From Onchocerca volvulus (Eukaryota; Nematoda; Chromadorea; Rhabditida; Onchocercidae), in the NCBI GenBank assembly GCA_000499405.2, contig HG738137.1:19864603-19928602 (forward strand): 64,000 nt of DNA, in the 5' to 3' direction. Shown in pieces: positions 49,801 to 60,423 of this stretch; positions within the stretch are counted from its first letter, which is position 1, and every line of letters starts with the position of its first letter. A program made the translations under genes and the position numbers. A model generated the notes under the pieces. That model worked only from the letters and a program-made list of their open reading frames with translations. It ran no database searches and was not told the DNA's origin.

Positions 49801-52800
49801 AATATAATGTTATATATTGTTTTACTTTATTCATTTCTTAGTTTGCAATTTTCTGAAAACTAAATTTTCATTTTCAGAAAGCGATATTTAAGAAATAAAT
49901 ACAAATTGAAATAATAAATATAAGTGATTGAATGAAGAGAATGAATTGTAAAATATCTTTGCTCCATTAAATAACCATTCATTTATAATTAATATATGTT
50001 TAATGTTTTAACAACGCTGCGTTAGTCTCTTTAAAGTTTGTCGCGAACAATGAAAGATGTAGAATATCCCAATTTTCAAAATAGTTCCAATTTTATTAAA
50101 AATGACAATGAATTGATGTACGAAATAGATGAATATAGGAAATACTGGACAATTTTATGAATTGTTTATGATTTTCCGTAAACTGAAATAAAATTACTGA
50201 TACTAGTTTTTTTAAAGCTTTCTCGAATTCTTAAATCTTTTTCGAGTTTTTTTTTTTTTCTAAATTCTTTTTCAAATTTTATGAAAATTTACAGTTTCAC
50301 TTGTGATTTATAATTATTTTAAAAAATCTTCAGAATATAAAAAGTGTAAATTTCCATTTAGTTCATTATTTTGTAATGTGAAATCTAGAAACTCATGACA
50401 TCTAAACGATGATAATGGTAAAATGATGCAAAAATTAACTCAACATTTTTTATCAGTGTGTTTTCATCGTATAGAAAAGAATTTTCTATCAAAGAAAGTT
50501 GTAAACAGTGAAATGAATATTTCTGTTTAATTTCATTAATTTCAAATGTTTTCTCTTATATTCTACTTTTTCCAGTTATTTTTTAGAAATTTTATTAATT
50601 GTAGGGGAAGATCACCGAGAAAAGTACTGCAACAGCGACATTCCAAGAACCAATCACAGTTACATCGGGTCAACAAAATTTGGATGATTCTAAAGGAGTC
50701 TCGACATCTACTGATAGTAAAATAGATCGGAAATCAGCAGAAGCAAAGTTTAGAACAGAATCAATCTCACCATCTGGAAATCATCACTTGCAGAACTCTG
50801 TCAATAGTAATAATAATATATTTTCAAAAATACTGCAACAGAAGAGCTCCAATATTGTTTCGTTTCATTCAAAACCAACCGATAGTGTTAGAACTGCTTC
50901 TATAACAAAATATTCAGATAGTGCTACGGCTGAGATTACTTTTGACGTTCCACGTTTTGATTCGCCACATTCAACGTTAAATTCACGTGGATCTGGTGGC
51001 TACCGTGGTGATTGTTCCTCAGTTAATAGTTTGCACTCGACGGAGTACAAAGATGGAATGAATCGAAGACAGAATAACAGTAGCGAATCTCGAGAATCCC
51101 TCAGCAGTAGGCTTAGTCGTGGATTTCTCGAATTCACTCAAGGCAGTAGTGATCGATTGCAGAAATGGAAAAATAAATTACAGAATGGTCGGCGGCATAA
51201 AGATTCCAGCGAACCACCACCTATTAATAGGTTGGTTTTAAAGTTTTAATAATTTCTTGCCACTGAAATTGAATAAATTTGAAAATGATTAGGTAATTGA
51301 TAAATAGCAATTAATGCATTACTTTATATTACTTTACTCTTATTATGAATTGCAGTGAGGAATTCAATAGTGTTTAGAATGTTTGTTCAAATGAATCAAT
51401 TAAAAATTGCATTAAATCGTAGCAAACGAAAGGAGTCAAGTATGATGACATGCTTTGTCTGACTTCGTCTATCAAAATATATGATTAATTACGAAACTTC
51501 CGAAATTAATAAATGATTTTGATCGAAGAAAGAGATATAGGATATTAGGTCATAACGGCAAAAAGTGGGCATGGAGAATAATCTTCTCTTCCCCATAAAT
51601 GGTCAGTTAAGACGATGGACATCACTGATCGGATGCAGAATTTATATCGTTGTCCTTCATCGAGTGATAAAATTTTCAACATTACAACAGTGTTGAAAAT
51701 TTTAATTTTGAAACTTTAAAATTTTCAAATAATTTTAGTTGATCATGAGATACCATAAAAAATATGGAACTTGAGTGATTGAGAAAATTTCATACAAGGC
51801 AATATCTTTCTTCTCTGTTGGAATCGAAATATAGAATTTTTCAAAAAAAAGTTTACTTTTAGTTCCATGGAATTTATTTCATTAATTTTGGCTAATTTTT
51901 TTTATCATTAAGTGCCTTTATGATTATTGGGAACCTGTGCTTTTTGAAAATAGGAACTGGAATATAAGAATTGATTTGAAATGAAGCTAATGATAGGATA
52001 TTTGAAATGAAACTAATGATGGGATAAGTACTGAATGAATGAAACTTAGCTATCAGTTATTCATTTGTTGCATTTCATTTCTTTACACTGTCGCATTTTT
52101 TTAAAATAAGATTGAACATAAGATATTTTGTTGACATTTTAATTTCATTGTTATATGATATAAGTTTTTGCTCCAGTTTAGAAACTAAAATTTTGGCATT
52201 ACAGAAATTAGAATTCTTATGTTTCTTGAATTCCATATAAAGAGCTTAATTCGCCACGAATTATCGTACGAATGGATGGATAATTCAGAAATTCGATAAT
52301 TTTTTTGATCAATATTATAGCTGTTTCACTGCAAAGTTGGTATTACGAAAAATAGGAAAAATGATTGTAGTGAGAACTTCTGTAACTAATTGTTTTGATT
52401 GTTATAAAAATATTTAATATTGTGAGTTAGAATAAATCTGACTCCAGGATTCATTTGAAGAAAACAGTGCATTTTATTTATCCAAAAATGATCATCGAAA
52501 CCAATCATTGTGGTTTCGGTGATCAAATGGAACTAAGTTTGTAAATTTTAAGTTTATTGGATTGTATTTCATTTGAAACAAAACGCAACAGTGTCCAATA
52601 TTCCTTATTAATAACAAGAAGAAGTCCAAAGTGTAACTTAATTTCATTTCATAGCAACCGTGCGGGTAAGAGTTTTGTTAATTATTCAGTACCACAGAGT
52701 TACTTTCTTCTAGTTTTATCATCAGTATTGGAATAAGTCTTTCTTGTTGCCGGTAAAAATCAACAAGAAATTTACCATAGTTTGCTGTGGATTTGATGTG

Positions 52801-54727
52801 ATTAAGAAGGTAAAATATCTTCATTATCAACTTGGAATGAGTAGATATCGGAAAAAATCATTTTTCATTTTTCTTTTTTTTCAGAAAACAATCATTTATC
52901 ATTTTTCCTCTTTCTGTTGACATTTCATATTATCTCTTTCTATGATTTTCTTTTATAAAATTAGAGTTTCTGTCGATGTTGTGGGCAAGTTTGATTTTAT
53001 GGATCCATATAATAGGAGAATGTGCCGTTTCGTTTGTGTTTGTGTGAATGGAATTTATTTTGGTGATTATCAAAAATAATGTGGAAAATTTGTACACTTT
53101 TGTAGAAATACAAATTGCATGTAGAAGAATTGTTCTATATTTTTACAAATTTTGTCAGAATAGTTTCAAACTGATCACAGATAATTTTTGTTTTGCAAAC
53201 GTTTAATTACTATGAAAATAAAAGATGCGAAGATGTTACGTTAGATCCTTTCTTTTTTTTTTTTTTAATATAAAATTTCCATGGACACACAACAATGTTT
53301 ATTGGATTTGTCTGCTTTTTCATTTGTATGGATGTAAATTACATTGAGTTTAAGTTGCTTCTTTCCTCGAGATTTATATTTGTCGATCTCTTTGATGCTT
53401 CCAATGTGATCTTTGAGTTGACAAATTCATGCGTGGACAAAAGAGATCGGATGACATGATGTTGTTATTGCTCTGCTATTGATGTATAAGTTGATCGTAT
53501 TTTCATGCGAATACGCAAGAAACTGATTTGTTTATTACCATTGTACTCTTTTTGTCTTCCAGTTTTCAGGTTTTTCAATTAGTCGACAAATGAGTTGAAA
53601 ATATCGTACATTGAATAAATGGCCAGCATAATACTAAATGATATTAAATTGTTTTGATAAATTTTCTTGACCCTTTTCAGAAAAATGCTGACAGTGAACC
53701 AAGAGCAAAGTGGACATTCATCAGATGTCGAAGTGGTACTTGACTGGACAACACTCAAATGCGATTCTACTGATCAGGTACTTAACATAATGATTTTTAT
53801 GACCTATTCGCGAATATTCTAAATAGGTTTTGATAAAAAGGGTCAAATTTAGGCAATTATCTTGACGTAAGTAAATATTTTTCCAAAAAATAAATTTTTT
53901 AGAGCAGTTTTTCTTAAAAAACTCTCTTCCAGAACCATGTTTTTACGGGTTGTCAATATATGACCAAATATTAAAATTCCTGAAAATTTTTGGAAATGAT
54001 TTGTTTCTTTCCTTCTTAATATTTTATTTTGTTTTCTGTTCATAAAACTGGCCGGAAAAAAAACCTACGCTAAGGCAAACTAAAGATATCGTCGTTTCTT
54101 AAATCAAAATTAATAAATCAAATCTTATAAAAACAATTCTCCGAATTTCTGAATTAACTGAATTGCGGCTAACTGAATTTTTCTTTCTTTTTTATGCGAG
54201 ATATATATGCTGATAGATTCATTCTGAAAACTCATCTTCCATCTTAAAACCATAGCTGTTGCTAAGCTATGGATCTTTATTTTTTACGAAGTTATTTAGC
54301 GCTTAGCACCTTTTTCTTATTAGTTTTCCAGAATGCTAAAAGGACTTTGCATTTAGAGTCGTCATATGCCTTCCAGATGAAATGAAAGTAATCAGAAGTG
54401 TATGGAAAAATTTTTTTCTGATTCCATAGACTTAACTGCTTTCATTTTTCTTTCCCTATTACTATCATATTTCATTATATCGTGCAATTTCACAGCACCT
54501 GTGTCTAAAATTTATGATTCAAATTTTTTTACTACTATTCCAAAATCATTCAAAACTTTTTTTATGAAATTGAATTTTCGATGAAGAGAAGCTTTATATT
54601 TTCAGATACGTAGTGCCAGATTTTCATCAACAGGATCAGCTTTTGCATTAAAAACAAGCCAACCAAACTTAATATTGTCGACGAGATCAGCTAGCGATCT
54701 CTTGCCGACAAATAAAAATACTACCAG
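40864..54727 (+). CDS. Large Ser/Thr-rich gene, unrecognised; first six exons (continues beyond)
   Basis: Exons that join in frame: 40864-41687, 45086-45199, 49295-49418, 50605-51230, 53681-53777, 54606-54727 (1907 nt, about 635 residues so far). The last ends two bases into a codon before gtttgt, so more exons must follow. The protein starts MGQPTPANNDDKLKETTENN and is rich in Ser, Thr, Asn and Lys, with acidic patches and no membrane segment. It looks like a disordered regulatory N terminus. Distinct pieces are KKKRCDECFADAIFNAADR (exon 2), SSRLSRGFLEFTQGSSDRLQ with KWKNKLQNGRRHKDSS (exon 4), and DVEVVLDWTTLKC (exon 5). I do not recognise the family. The donor of exon 1 (AC/gtttgt) is weak; the phase match supports it. 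Introns are 3-4 kb and contain relics of other genes. Confidence 0.72.
41688..45085. other. Intron 1 of the 40864 gene, nothing else recognised
   Basis: AT-rich. Short open frames on both strands around 42905-43226 overlap one another and show no family features. Confidence 0.5.
46626..46705 (-). pseudogene. Exon-like relic of DNA polymerase kappa (Y-family)
   Basis: On the minus strand, between a cgtgcag acceptor and a gtatgtg donor, 80 nt read LNIFRAKRISVERTFSSISE plus SEDVSNL. The R(K)SxSVERTFSxI motif marks the start of the little-finger domain of Pol kappa/DinB polymerases. I found no neighbouring exon in phase. A possible downstream echo (RKRLNG) lies near 46470. It sits inside intron 2 of the gene at 40864, on the opposite strand. 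An isolated relic of a translesion polymerase gene is more likely than a live nested gene. Confidence 0.45.
46806..46821. repeat. Homopolymer C tract
   Basis: About 16 consecutive C in an otherwise AT-rich intron, preceded by T5 and followed by A4. Confidence 0.9.
48092..48222 (+). pseudogene. Exon-like coding relic, unrecognised
   Basis: After a ttcactccag acceptor, the plus strand reads LYDSEPIFDISNTKCVRLPD then STFSPGEDANRDLFDLYRQF up to a TGA at 48220-48222. Its phase does not fit exons 1 or 2 of the gene in whose intron it lies, so it is not an alternative last exon of that gene. Family unknown. Confidence 0.35.
51971..52025. repeat. Tandem duplication of about 26 bp
   Basis: The unit ATTTGAAATGAAGCTAATGA(TA)GGAT occurs twice in a row with two substitutions, in an intron of the 40864 gene. 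Confidence 0.85.
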
Positions 54728-55527
54728 GTTTGTCTTATGAAAATTGTCTTAGAATATCAAATTTAGAATTGCGTAGTTTTAAGTCAATATTATAAGATTA
54801 TTCAAAAACTTCTCACGGGTATTAATTAATTATTTTACACATGTCTAAATGCTGAGCATACCAGAGATCAAGAGAAAGATTCTAAAACCCAAAGAATATA
54901 TGAGATTTGAAGATTGAAGAATGGGTAGTAAGTGTTACATGCTTCTTGAAAGATAGGCGATATTTTCCATCATGATCTTCAAAATTTGCTCTATCACTGG
55001 TTTTATATTTGTATAACTGTTTATGTTTTATGTGTCTTTGATATCAACATATAATCAGTGATACAGTATCGATACTTGAAGGCGAATTGTGCTCTGAGGA
55101 TATCAATAGCTATCTTTGAAACTATATCTTATTTCATAATGAAAAATAGAGGAGAGAAGAAATGATACAGATAACATTTAATTCTTAGCAATTTATTCAG
55201 TCCTATTAAGATTTCAAAGAAATTTTTAAATTCCCCCCTAGAATCATTTATTGAATATTTAGTATCTCTTTTTCTTTCTGATAGTGACAAAATTGTAAGG
55301 TTGACTTCTGTTCTTCAGTTCTCACAGTTTCTTCAATTTTATTGTTCCACTCACTTGGGAACGAACCTCAAACTTGAGTAATTAAATCTTTATTATGATT
55401 AATTTGTTAATTAACGGACATAGCAACTATATCAACAACAATTATATCAACAATACAATTTCGATAATATCAAAACGACAACATTCATGAAGAAATTAAA
55501 ATATGAGAAAAGGAGAGACAGGGTTAC

Positions 55528-55937
55528 GCAATAAAGAAAAATCGATATATCACGAGCTGGACCATTCGAGCCCATGGTAGCCCATTCTTTGAAATGATTT
55601 TTGTACTCAGGACCCTCTTCTTCTTCGTGAGTGGAGGATACTGGTATCATTTTCGGGCTACAAGAAAGATCCTTTGTTGTCTCAGGAGCATGCTTGTGGT
55701 TAGTGCATGATGAAAGAGAGCTTTTTTAAAGCTTACTGACTTAATAGACAAAAAAATGATTTCACATTCAACTATAACAAATATGCAATGTCAAAGTTAA
55801 AACAAGGAAATCACTGGTTCTCTCTTCTTTTGTCCTCGCTATTTCAGCGGCATTTAGTAAATGAGCATATTTTGTACGAAGTTGACATATGCGTAGCTTG
55901 TAAGAAGATTCTTGGCGTAAATAATTGATTTTCTTAT
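55528..55937 (-). pseudogene. Two coding-like segments, unrecognised
   Basis: Minus strand. The segment 55937-55804 reads MHKKINYLRQESSYKLRICQ and LRTKYAHLLNAAEIARTKEE, with no stop. The segment 55724-55528 reads SSLSSCTNHKHAPETTKDLS, then MIPVSSTHEEEEGPEYKNHF and KEWATMGSNGPARDISIF, before a gtaacc donor-like site. Both have strong protein character, but an in-frame TAA lies just upstream of the second and the join between them is not clean. It could be a nested minus-strand gene with unseen exons or a remnant. Confidence 0.4.
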
Positions 55938-57365
55938 GCATATTTCATTTCAAATTAAAGATTATTATCATGATTTAATGAAATTTGAGTAATTCCAAAA
56001 TTATTATCATGATTTCCAAGATTTTAGAGTTTATGTATTTTTTTTTTTTTGTTAAATTTTTAGTGTATTAATTTATTAACGATCTATACTCATCAAGAGT
56101 GAATTCTTTTTTTTTCAATACAAGACGAATAATTACATTTGGAGAATTTTGACCACGATTACACAATAGATTCAAATGTGTAATATTTTTGACAATAATG
56201 ATAGAAACATCTGCGGAAATGTTCTTATTTCTATACGTTAAAAAAAAAAAAAGACGCAGATACTTTTTTTTTTCTATATTTTCCGTAATTTAGACGAAAA
56301 AAAAAAGAAATTCGGTATCCAGAATTCTTGAATTTAAAATTTTTAAATTTTATACCATTTTATCTGTTAGATCCGTGGCATTACCTAATTATGTGAATCT
56401 ATTATATCTCAAAAATCTCTCTAGTCGAATAAAAAGGACAAAATGAAGTACTCTGGTTTGCTTTTAGTGTGAAGTCCTTAGTGAAAAGTAAAACATAGAT
56501 ATCCGAGAACCTAATTTTTTTTTTCTGTTTTTTTTGAATTTCAATGATCATATTTTTTTTTGCTTCTCTATTTCAGATAGATTGACTAAAATTTCTATTT
56601 TTTGTGAATTATTTTCGTCTTGCTCTATTCCGCGCTTCTCAGCTAATGAATTTGTCGAATTAATTAAATTATTTCTTCCCAATTTTGTCAAGTTAATTCA
56701 TCGAGCGCTTTTTATTACTTAGAAAATTTTTCAATATCCTTAATGCCGAATAATTCAATCCTTTCAACATCTCTGATCCTTTCTTAGTTATATGATCTCA
56801 ACTACAATGTTCGAAGAGACTTTGACGATTTTTTCTATCTAGTTTTAAGTTTGTATTTCTAATTTCTAATCTCTGTTTTAATTCGAAATAAATCATTCAA
56901 TTTTAAATTAAAATTTTTATGTGATTGCTCAATTCAATTTATTCTGTCAGCTGATTCTACTCTTCGATTCAATATTCAATAATTATATCAATGTCATCAA
57001 TGCAATGGCAAGCAATAAAATTAATAACTAGTTGCTGAACAATATTTCGGCATTGAAATGAAGGCATTTTCTGAAGTTATGCTGTACTAAGTGGTATTAT
57101 TTCATAAATATTTCTTCCATAATATTTCTTTATTTGTATCAAAATTTTAAGAGATTAAATACGCAAATCTAACCTTCTATGTTTAATTTGAGCCTCCGCA
57201 AAGCTGTAACTTTTATTTCAGTGTTAACATTTGAATGATAAATTTACTGCTATGTAATATTCAATGGTTTTTAAGATCAATGCTTTACTGTCGGTACTTA
57301 TCATCAACATTACGTAAAATTATTCGAACGGAAGCTCTTCTCTTTAAATTCTTTCTATTCCATCT

Positions 57366-57571
57366 GTATAAATAAAAATGTAAATGTTCGTTGTTCATTA
57401 CCTCACAACGCCTCATATTCCTCATTGACTGATTTGAAATTTTGGCACAACGTTGCATTCGATGTTTCAGAGCTTTCGGAGGTTTAAAATTTTGAACAAA
57501 CGAACATTTACATTTTTAATTTATATAGACTAACTGGATTGGCCATGCGAAGCTTCGCTAATCGAGCTAGT
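57366..57571 (+). mobile_element. Short non-autonomous element, Helitron-like
   Basis: A terminal segment (57366-57396, containing AAAAATGTAAATGTTCG) is repeated inverted at 57494-57527. The element ends with a perfect 12-bp palindrome GCGAAGCTTCGC (57547-57558), then 8 bases and CTAGT (57567-57571). A hairpin close to a CTRRT end is a Helitron hallmark, and an internal inverted copy of the 5' end is reported for some Helentron derivatives. There is no coding capacity. Other copies would be needed to fix the borders. Confidence 0.5.
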
Positions 57572-58249
57572 CTATATAATATTTAAGACAAAAAAATTTG
57601 ATACATCTTTTATCAATTAGTTTTTTCCTGAGGCAACCGAGTACTGACTATTCACAACAGTATAAATAAAACAATTAATTTTATCTAGTAAAGGCATTTT
57701 ATTAATAATAAGCATAAATTTCTCATATTTCAAATTTTAAACTGGAAGCATCCATGTTTTATCACTAATAGTAAGTCATCTATTTATAAGATCTAAAGTA
57801 GATGGAATTAAAATGGTTTTTGAAGCATGTCCGTTTACTTGCTATCCAATCGTATCATAGTGATACTGATACAACTTCGTTCTGTCCTCTGCAATCATCA
57901 GAGTTACTTAATTGTTGTTGAAATGCTTACATACCACTTTTCAGCTCTACTTCTTACAATATTATAAAATGCTGCTGCATAAAATAACAATAACATCCTG
58001 TTCAATAGGAAAATATCTGAGGTTAATTATTTTTAAAATTAGGAATACCCATTATTGCTATAGAATGGAGGAGTAAATAATTCATATAACAGGGATCTTG
58101 TTAGCAGAAATCCAAATTTATATAATGAGTTAAGCACAACATATTTACTTGATTACTATGACTTTTTCGAAGCAATAGTTAATTTGAAAATAATAGTCAA
58201 TGCTATCAATAATAACGGGTATTCCTGGAGAAGCTATTGATTGTAACAC

Positions 58250-58530
58250 TTAGGCATTTTTCTCGATGCTGCAGTCCACCTATTTCACATATTACAAAAT
58301 CCAAGCCCTCCGTACCATAAAAAATAAATGATTTAATCAAATCTGTTACATGAGAAATGACTTGTACAGTTTTTCTAAATAATCACCACGCCTCTCTTTT
58401 TTCACTAACTCGTGATATACTTTACAGTTGTTATATTGTCATCTTTGGTTACTTTAATTTCAATGAAATATTCATAATACACAAGATTTAAATCAGTTTC
58501 AGCATCTGGCACAATAAAAAAAATGTCAGG
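58250..58530 (-). pseudogene. Bacterial-type CTP synthase (pyrG) fragment, possibly Wolbachia-derived
   Basis: Read on the minus strand from about 58530: FFIVPDAETDLNLVYYEYFI, EIKVTKDDNITTVK, then after a frameshift [15 protein letters not shown], then after another [33 protein letters not shown] and a degraded GDIEKMP. This is the synthetase domain of CTP synthase in order. The AETDL...YE.F and [10 protein letters not shown] forms match bacterial enzymes; animal CTP synthases have GEVDLDLGNYERF at this place. Several frameshifts and missing bases show it is dead. No introns interrupt it. In filarial worms, fragments of Wolbachia DNA in the nuclear genome are well documented, which is the simplest source. 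Matching part: about 95 residues of some 540. Confidence 0.75.
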
Positions 58531-58692
58531 TGTTGTGGCAGCTAAAGCTTCTTATCCAATTGTTCCTATAGTATTAAGTAACAGAATTTTAGGTACAGTA
58601 GCTATTAATTCTTTGTTCTTAATTGGATTATGGTCCATAAGTAGTACACAAAACTTTATCAAACTCTGATTATCATTTGGCCGATTATAATC
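58531..58692 (-). pseudogene. Open minus-strand segment next to the CTP synthase fragment
   Basis: An ATG at about 58692 opens MSDYNRPNDNQSLIKFCVLL, then MDHNPIKNKELIATVPKILL and LNTIGTIG before a TAA. The frame continues into EALAATTPDIFFIV and the CTP synthase match. I cannot align it to the N terminus of CTP synthase, so it may be a different piece of transferred DNA joined by rearrangement. Confidence 0.35.
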
Positions 58693-58751
58693 ACTCATCT
58701 TTGCTTATTGTAATAGAAATAGTAGCATAATTGAAAAATAAATTTCGATCA

Positions 58752-59164
58752 ATGAATCTTCAAAATTTTCAGAGAATTTTAATTGATCATAATGCGAAAG
58801 AATTCCCATTTAATTCAATTTCGACAGTTTTTTCTAATTTCTTTGAAGTTATGATTAAATCTTATGATTGATCATAATGATTAAAAGTTCCTCAAATTTT
58901 ATGATCATTAAAATTATTTGAAGAATTTGGATTTTGAAATTGAAGAAATTATCGAAATTCCACCTTTTTTGAGTTACACTGCTGCAACTAATGAAGAAAA
59001 GGGATTATATTGAAAATTTAGCTTGAATGTGAATTCTTCAAATTTTGGGGAATTTATCGAAAAGCTTGAACATGAATTTTATATCAGTTGATAATGTTTC
59101 AGCTCGATCACTTTTTACTCTTCCATTATTTTATGCAGCTATTGTAAGCATAGGTGTCAAATAA
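58752..59164 (+). pseudogene. Decayed coding-like stretch, possibly also of bacterial origin
   Basis: Plus-strand pieces in changing frames, with no splice signals between them: MNLQNFQRILIDHNAKEFPF and SISTVFSNFFEVMIKSYD (from an ATG at 58752), NLDFEIEEIIEIPPFLSYTA then ATNEEKGLY, SSNFGEFIEKLEHEFYIS, and VSARSLFTLPLFYAAIVSIG ending in TAA at 59162. The pieces read as one intronless gene broken by small indels. Its nearness to the CTP synthase relic suggests the same insertion. I recognise no family. Confidence 0.4.
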
Positions 59165-59890
59165 CCAACTTCTAAAAGTTTTTATCTGTTTCCCTATCGA
59201 TCCCTTCTTTAATCCACTGCTAGCTCTTCTCTATGTTCATTTAATATCATCTCACGCAGTATCAAGTTTTAATTACAATAGCGTATGCGAACTGTCGAAA
59301 GCACGACAGATTGCAAATAAGGGTTCGAGATACGCTGACCTTTCACCTCTTTCTCTCTTCTTATTCATCTCTTCTTTGTCCTTAATCTTTATATATAATA
59401 TCTGCTTATAAAAGATAGATTGGTAAATCCTATTCTTATTTGATGCGATCTCTATCTAATTTTCCTGAAGGACTATCTTGATGATTGGTTCTCGAGTGGC
59501 AGCTGTGCAAATGTTTTGCTAATTTCTTTAGACAGAGCTCCTAAAAGATGAAAAATGCTTTTCTTTTATTGATTTCCTTGGGGAAAAGATTCATCTAAAA
59601 TCCATTGAAGCATAGCAGTCTGATATTTGATTTGATGCGGTATTCCTAATTATCAATATATCTAGTGATATGATAATGCTAGTCTTCACAGGAAATATTG
59701 GAACAGCTAATCACAGAATTAAAACAATTGCAATTGTAAAGACTTCAATGATCCACTGACTTCCATTATTTGATTATTACAGCTTGAATTTATAATATAC
59801 ATATTCGGAATTATATTTTGCAGTAATATGAAGATTGGAAGTTTTTTGTTTATAATTAAATTTGTATGTTTTCCTTTTTTCTTCTCACAT

Positions 59891-60330
59891 TTATTGCAAT
59901 TCAGTCAATGCAAAATGATTCATTTCACTGATTTTAGGATTTTTGAGAAAATTGATAGATTGTTGGACGTTTAATCCTCTTAGCACGGAATAGTAAAATA
60001 TAGAGTATGGTAAAAGTAATTGAATGCCATATAAACAGCGTGCATATTGGACAAGTTTTCTGTCTGCTTCAATGCTGAATATCCCAGCGGTTGGTCCACT
60101 TATTTTTATGACATGGGACATTATCTGTACACCAGTAATTACCGATCTTGTTTGTTGTGATGACAGATGGGGACATTTCCTACTTGTCGGGTTGTATTTT
60201 TAGTATCTTAGAATGTATCACCAAAAAGCAGTAGTTCGTTTAACCTTTGGCTCTCACGCTAAGATTCTGCTAGACTTCTTATGCGGTATTTGGCTTTGAA
60301 GTCGGGACCGGATGAAGATAAAAACTAGTT
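59891..60330 (-). pseudogene. Decayed coding-like stretch, unrecognised
   Basis: Minus strand. Near 60330-60225 it reads DFKAKYRIRSLAES, a stop, then RESQRLNELLLFGDTF. After a frameshift there is a longer open frame, 60121-59891: MSHVIKISGPTAGIFSIEAD, RKLVQYARCLYGIQLLLPYS, IFYYSVLRGLNVQQSINFLK and a C-terminal SEMNHFALTELQ. The LLPYSIFYYSVLRGLN part weakly recalls the end of sugar-isomerase (SIS) domains; I would not name it on that. Confidence 0.35.
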
Positions 60331-60423
60331 CTTTCTTTCATATTCTCAACTTACTGCTATTTCGGCAAGAATAATAGTTACAATTGCTGCGTAACCTTTT
60401 TTTAGTATCTTAGAATGTATCAC
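60197..60423. repeat. 25-bp direct repeat
   Basis: An identical 25-mer containing AGTATCTTAGAATGTATCAC occurs at 60197-60221 and 60399-60423, bracketing part of the preceding relic. Confidence 0.92.
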
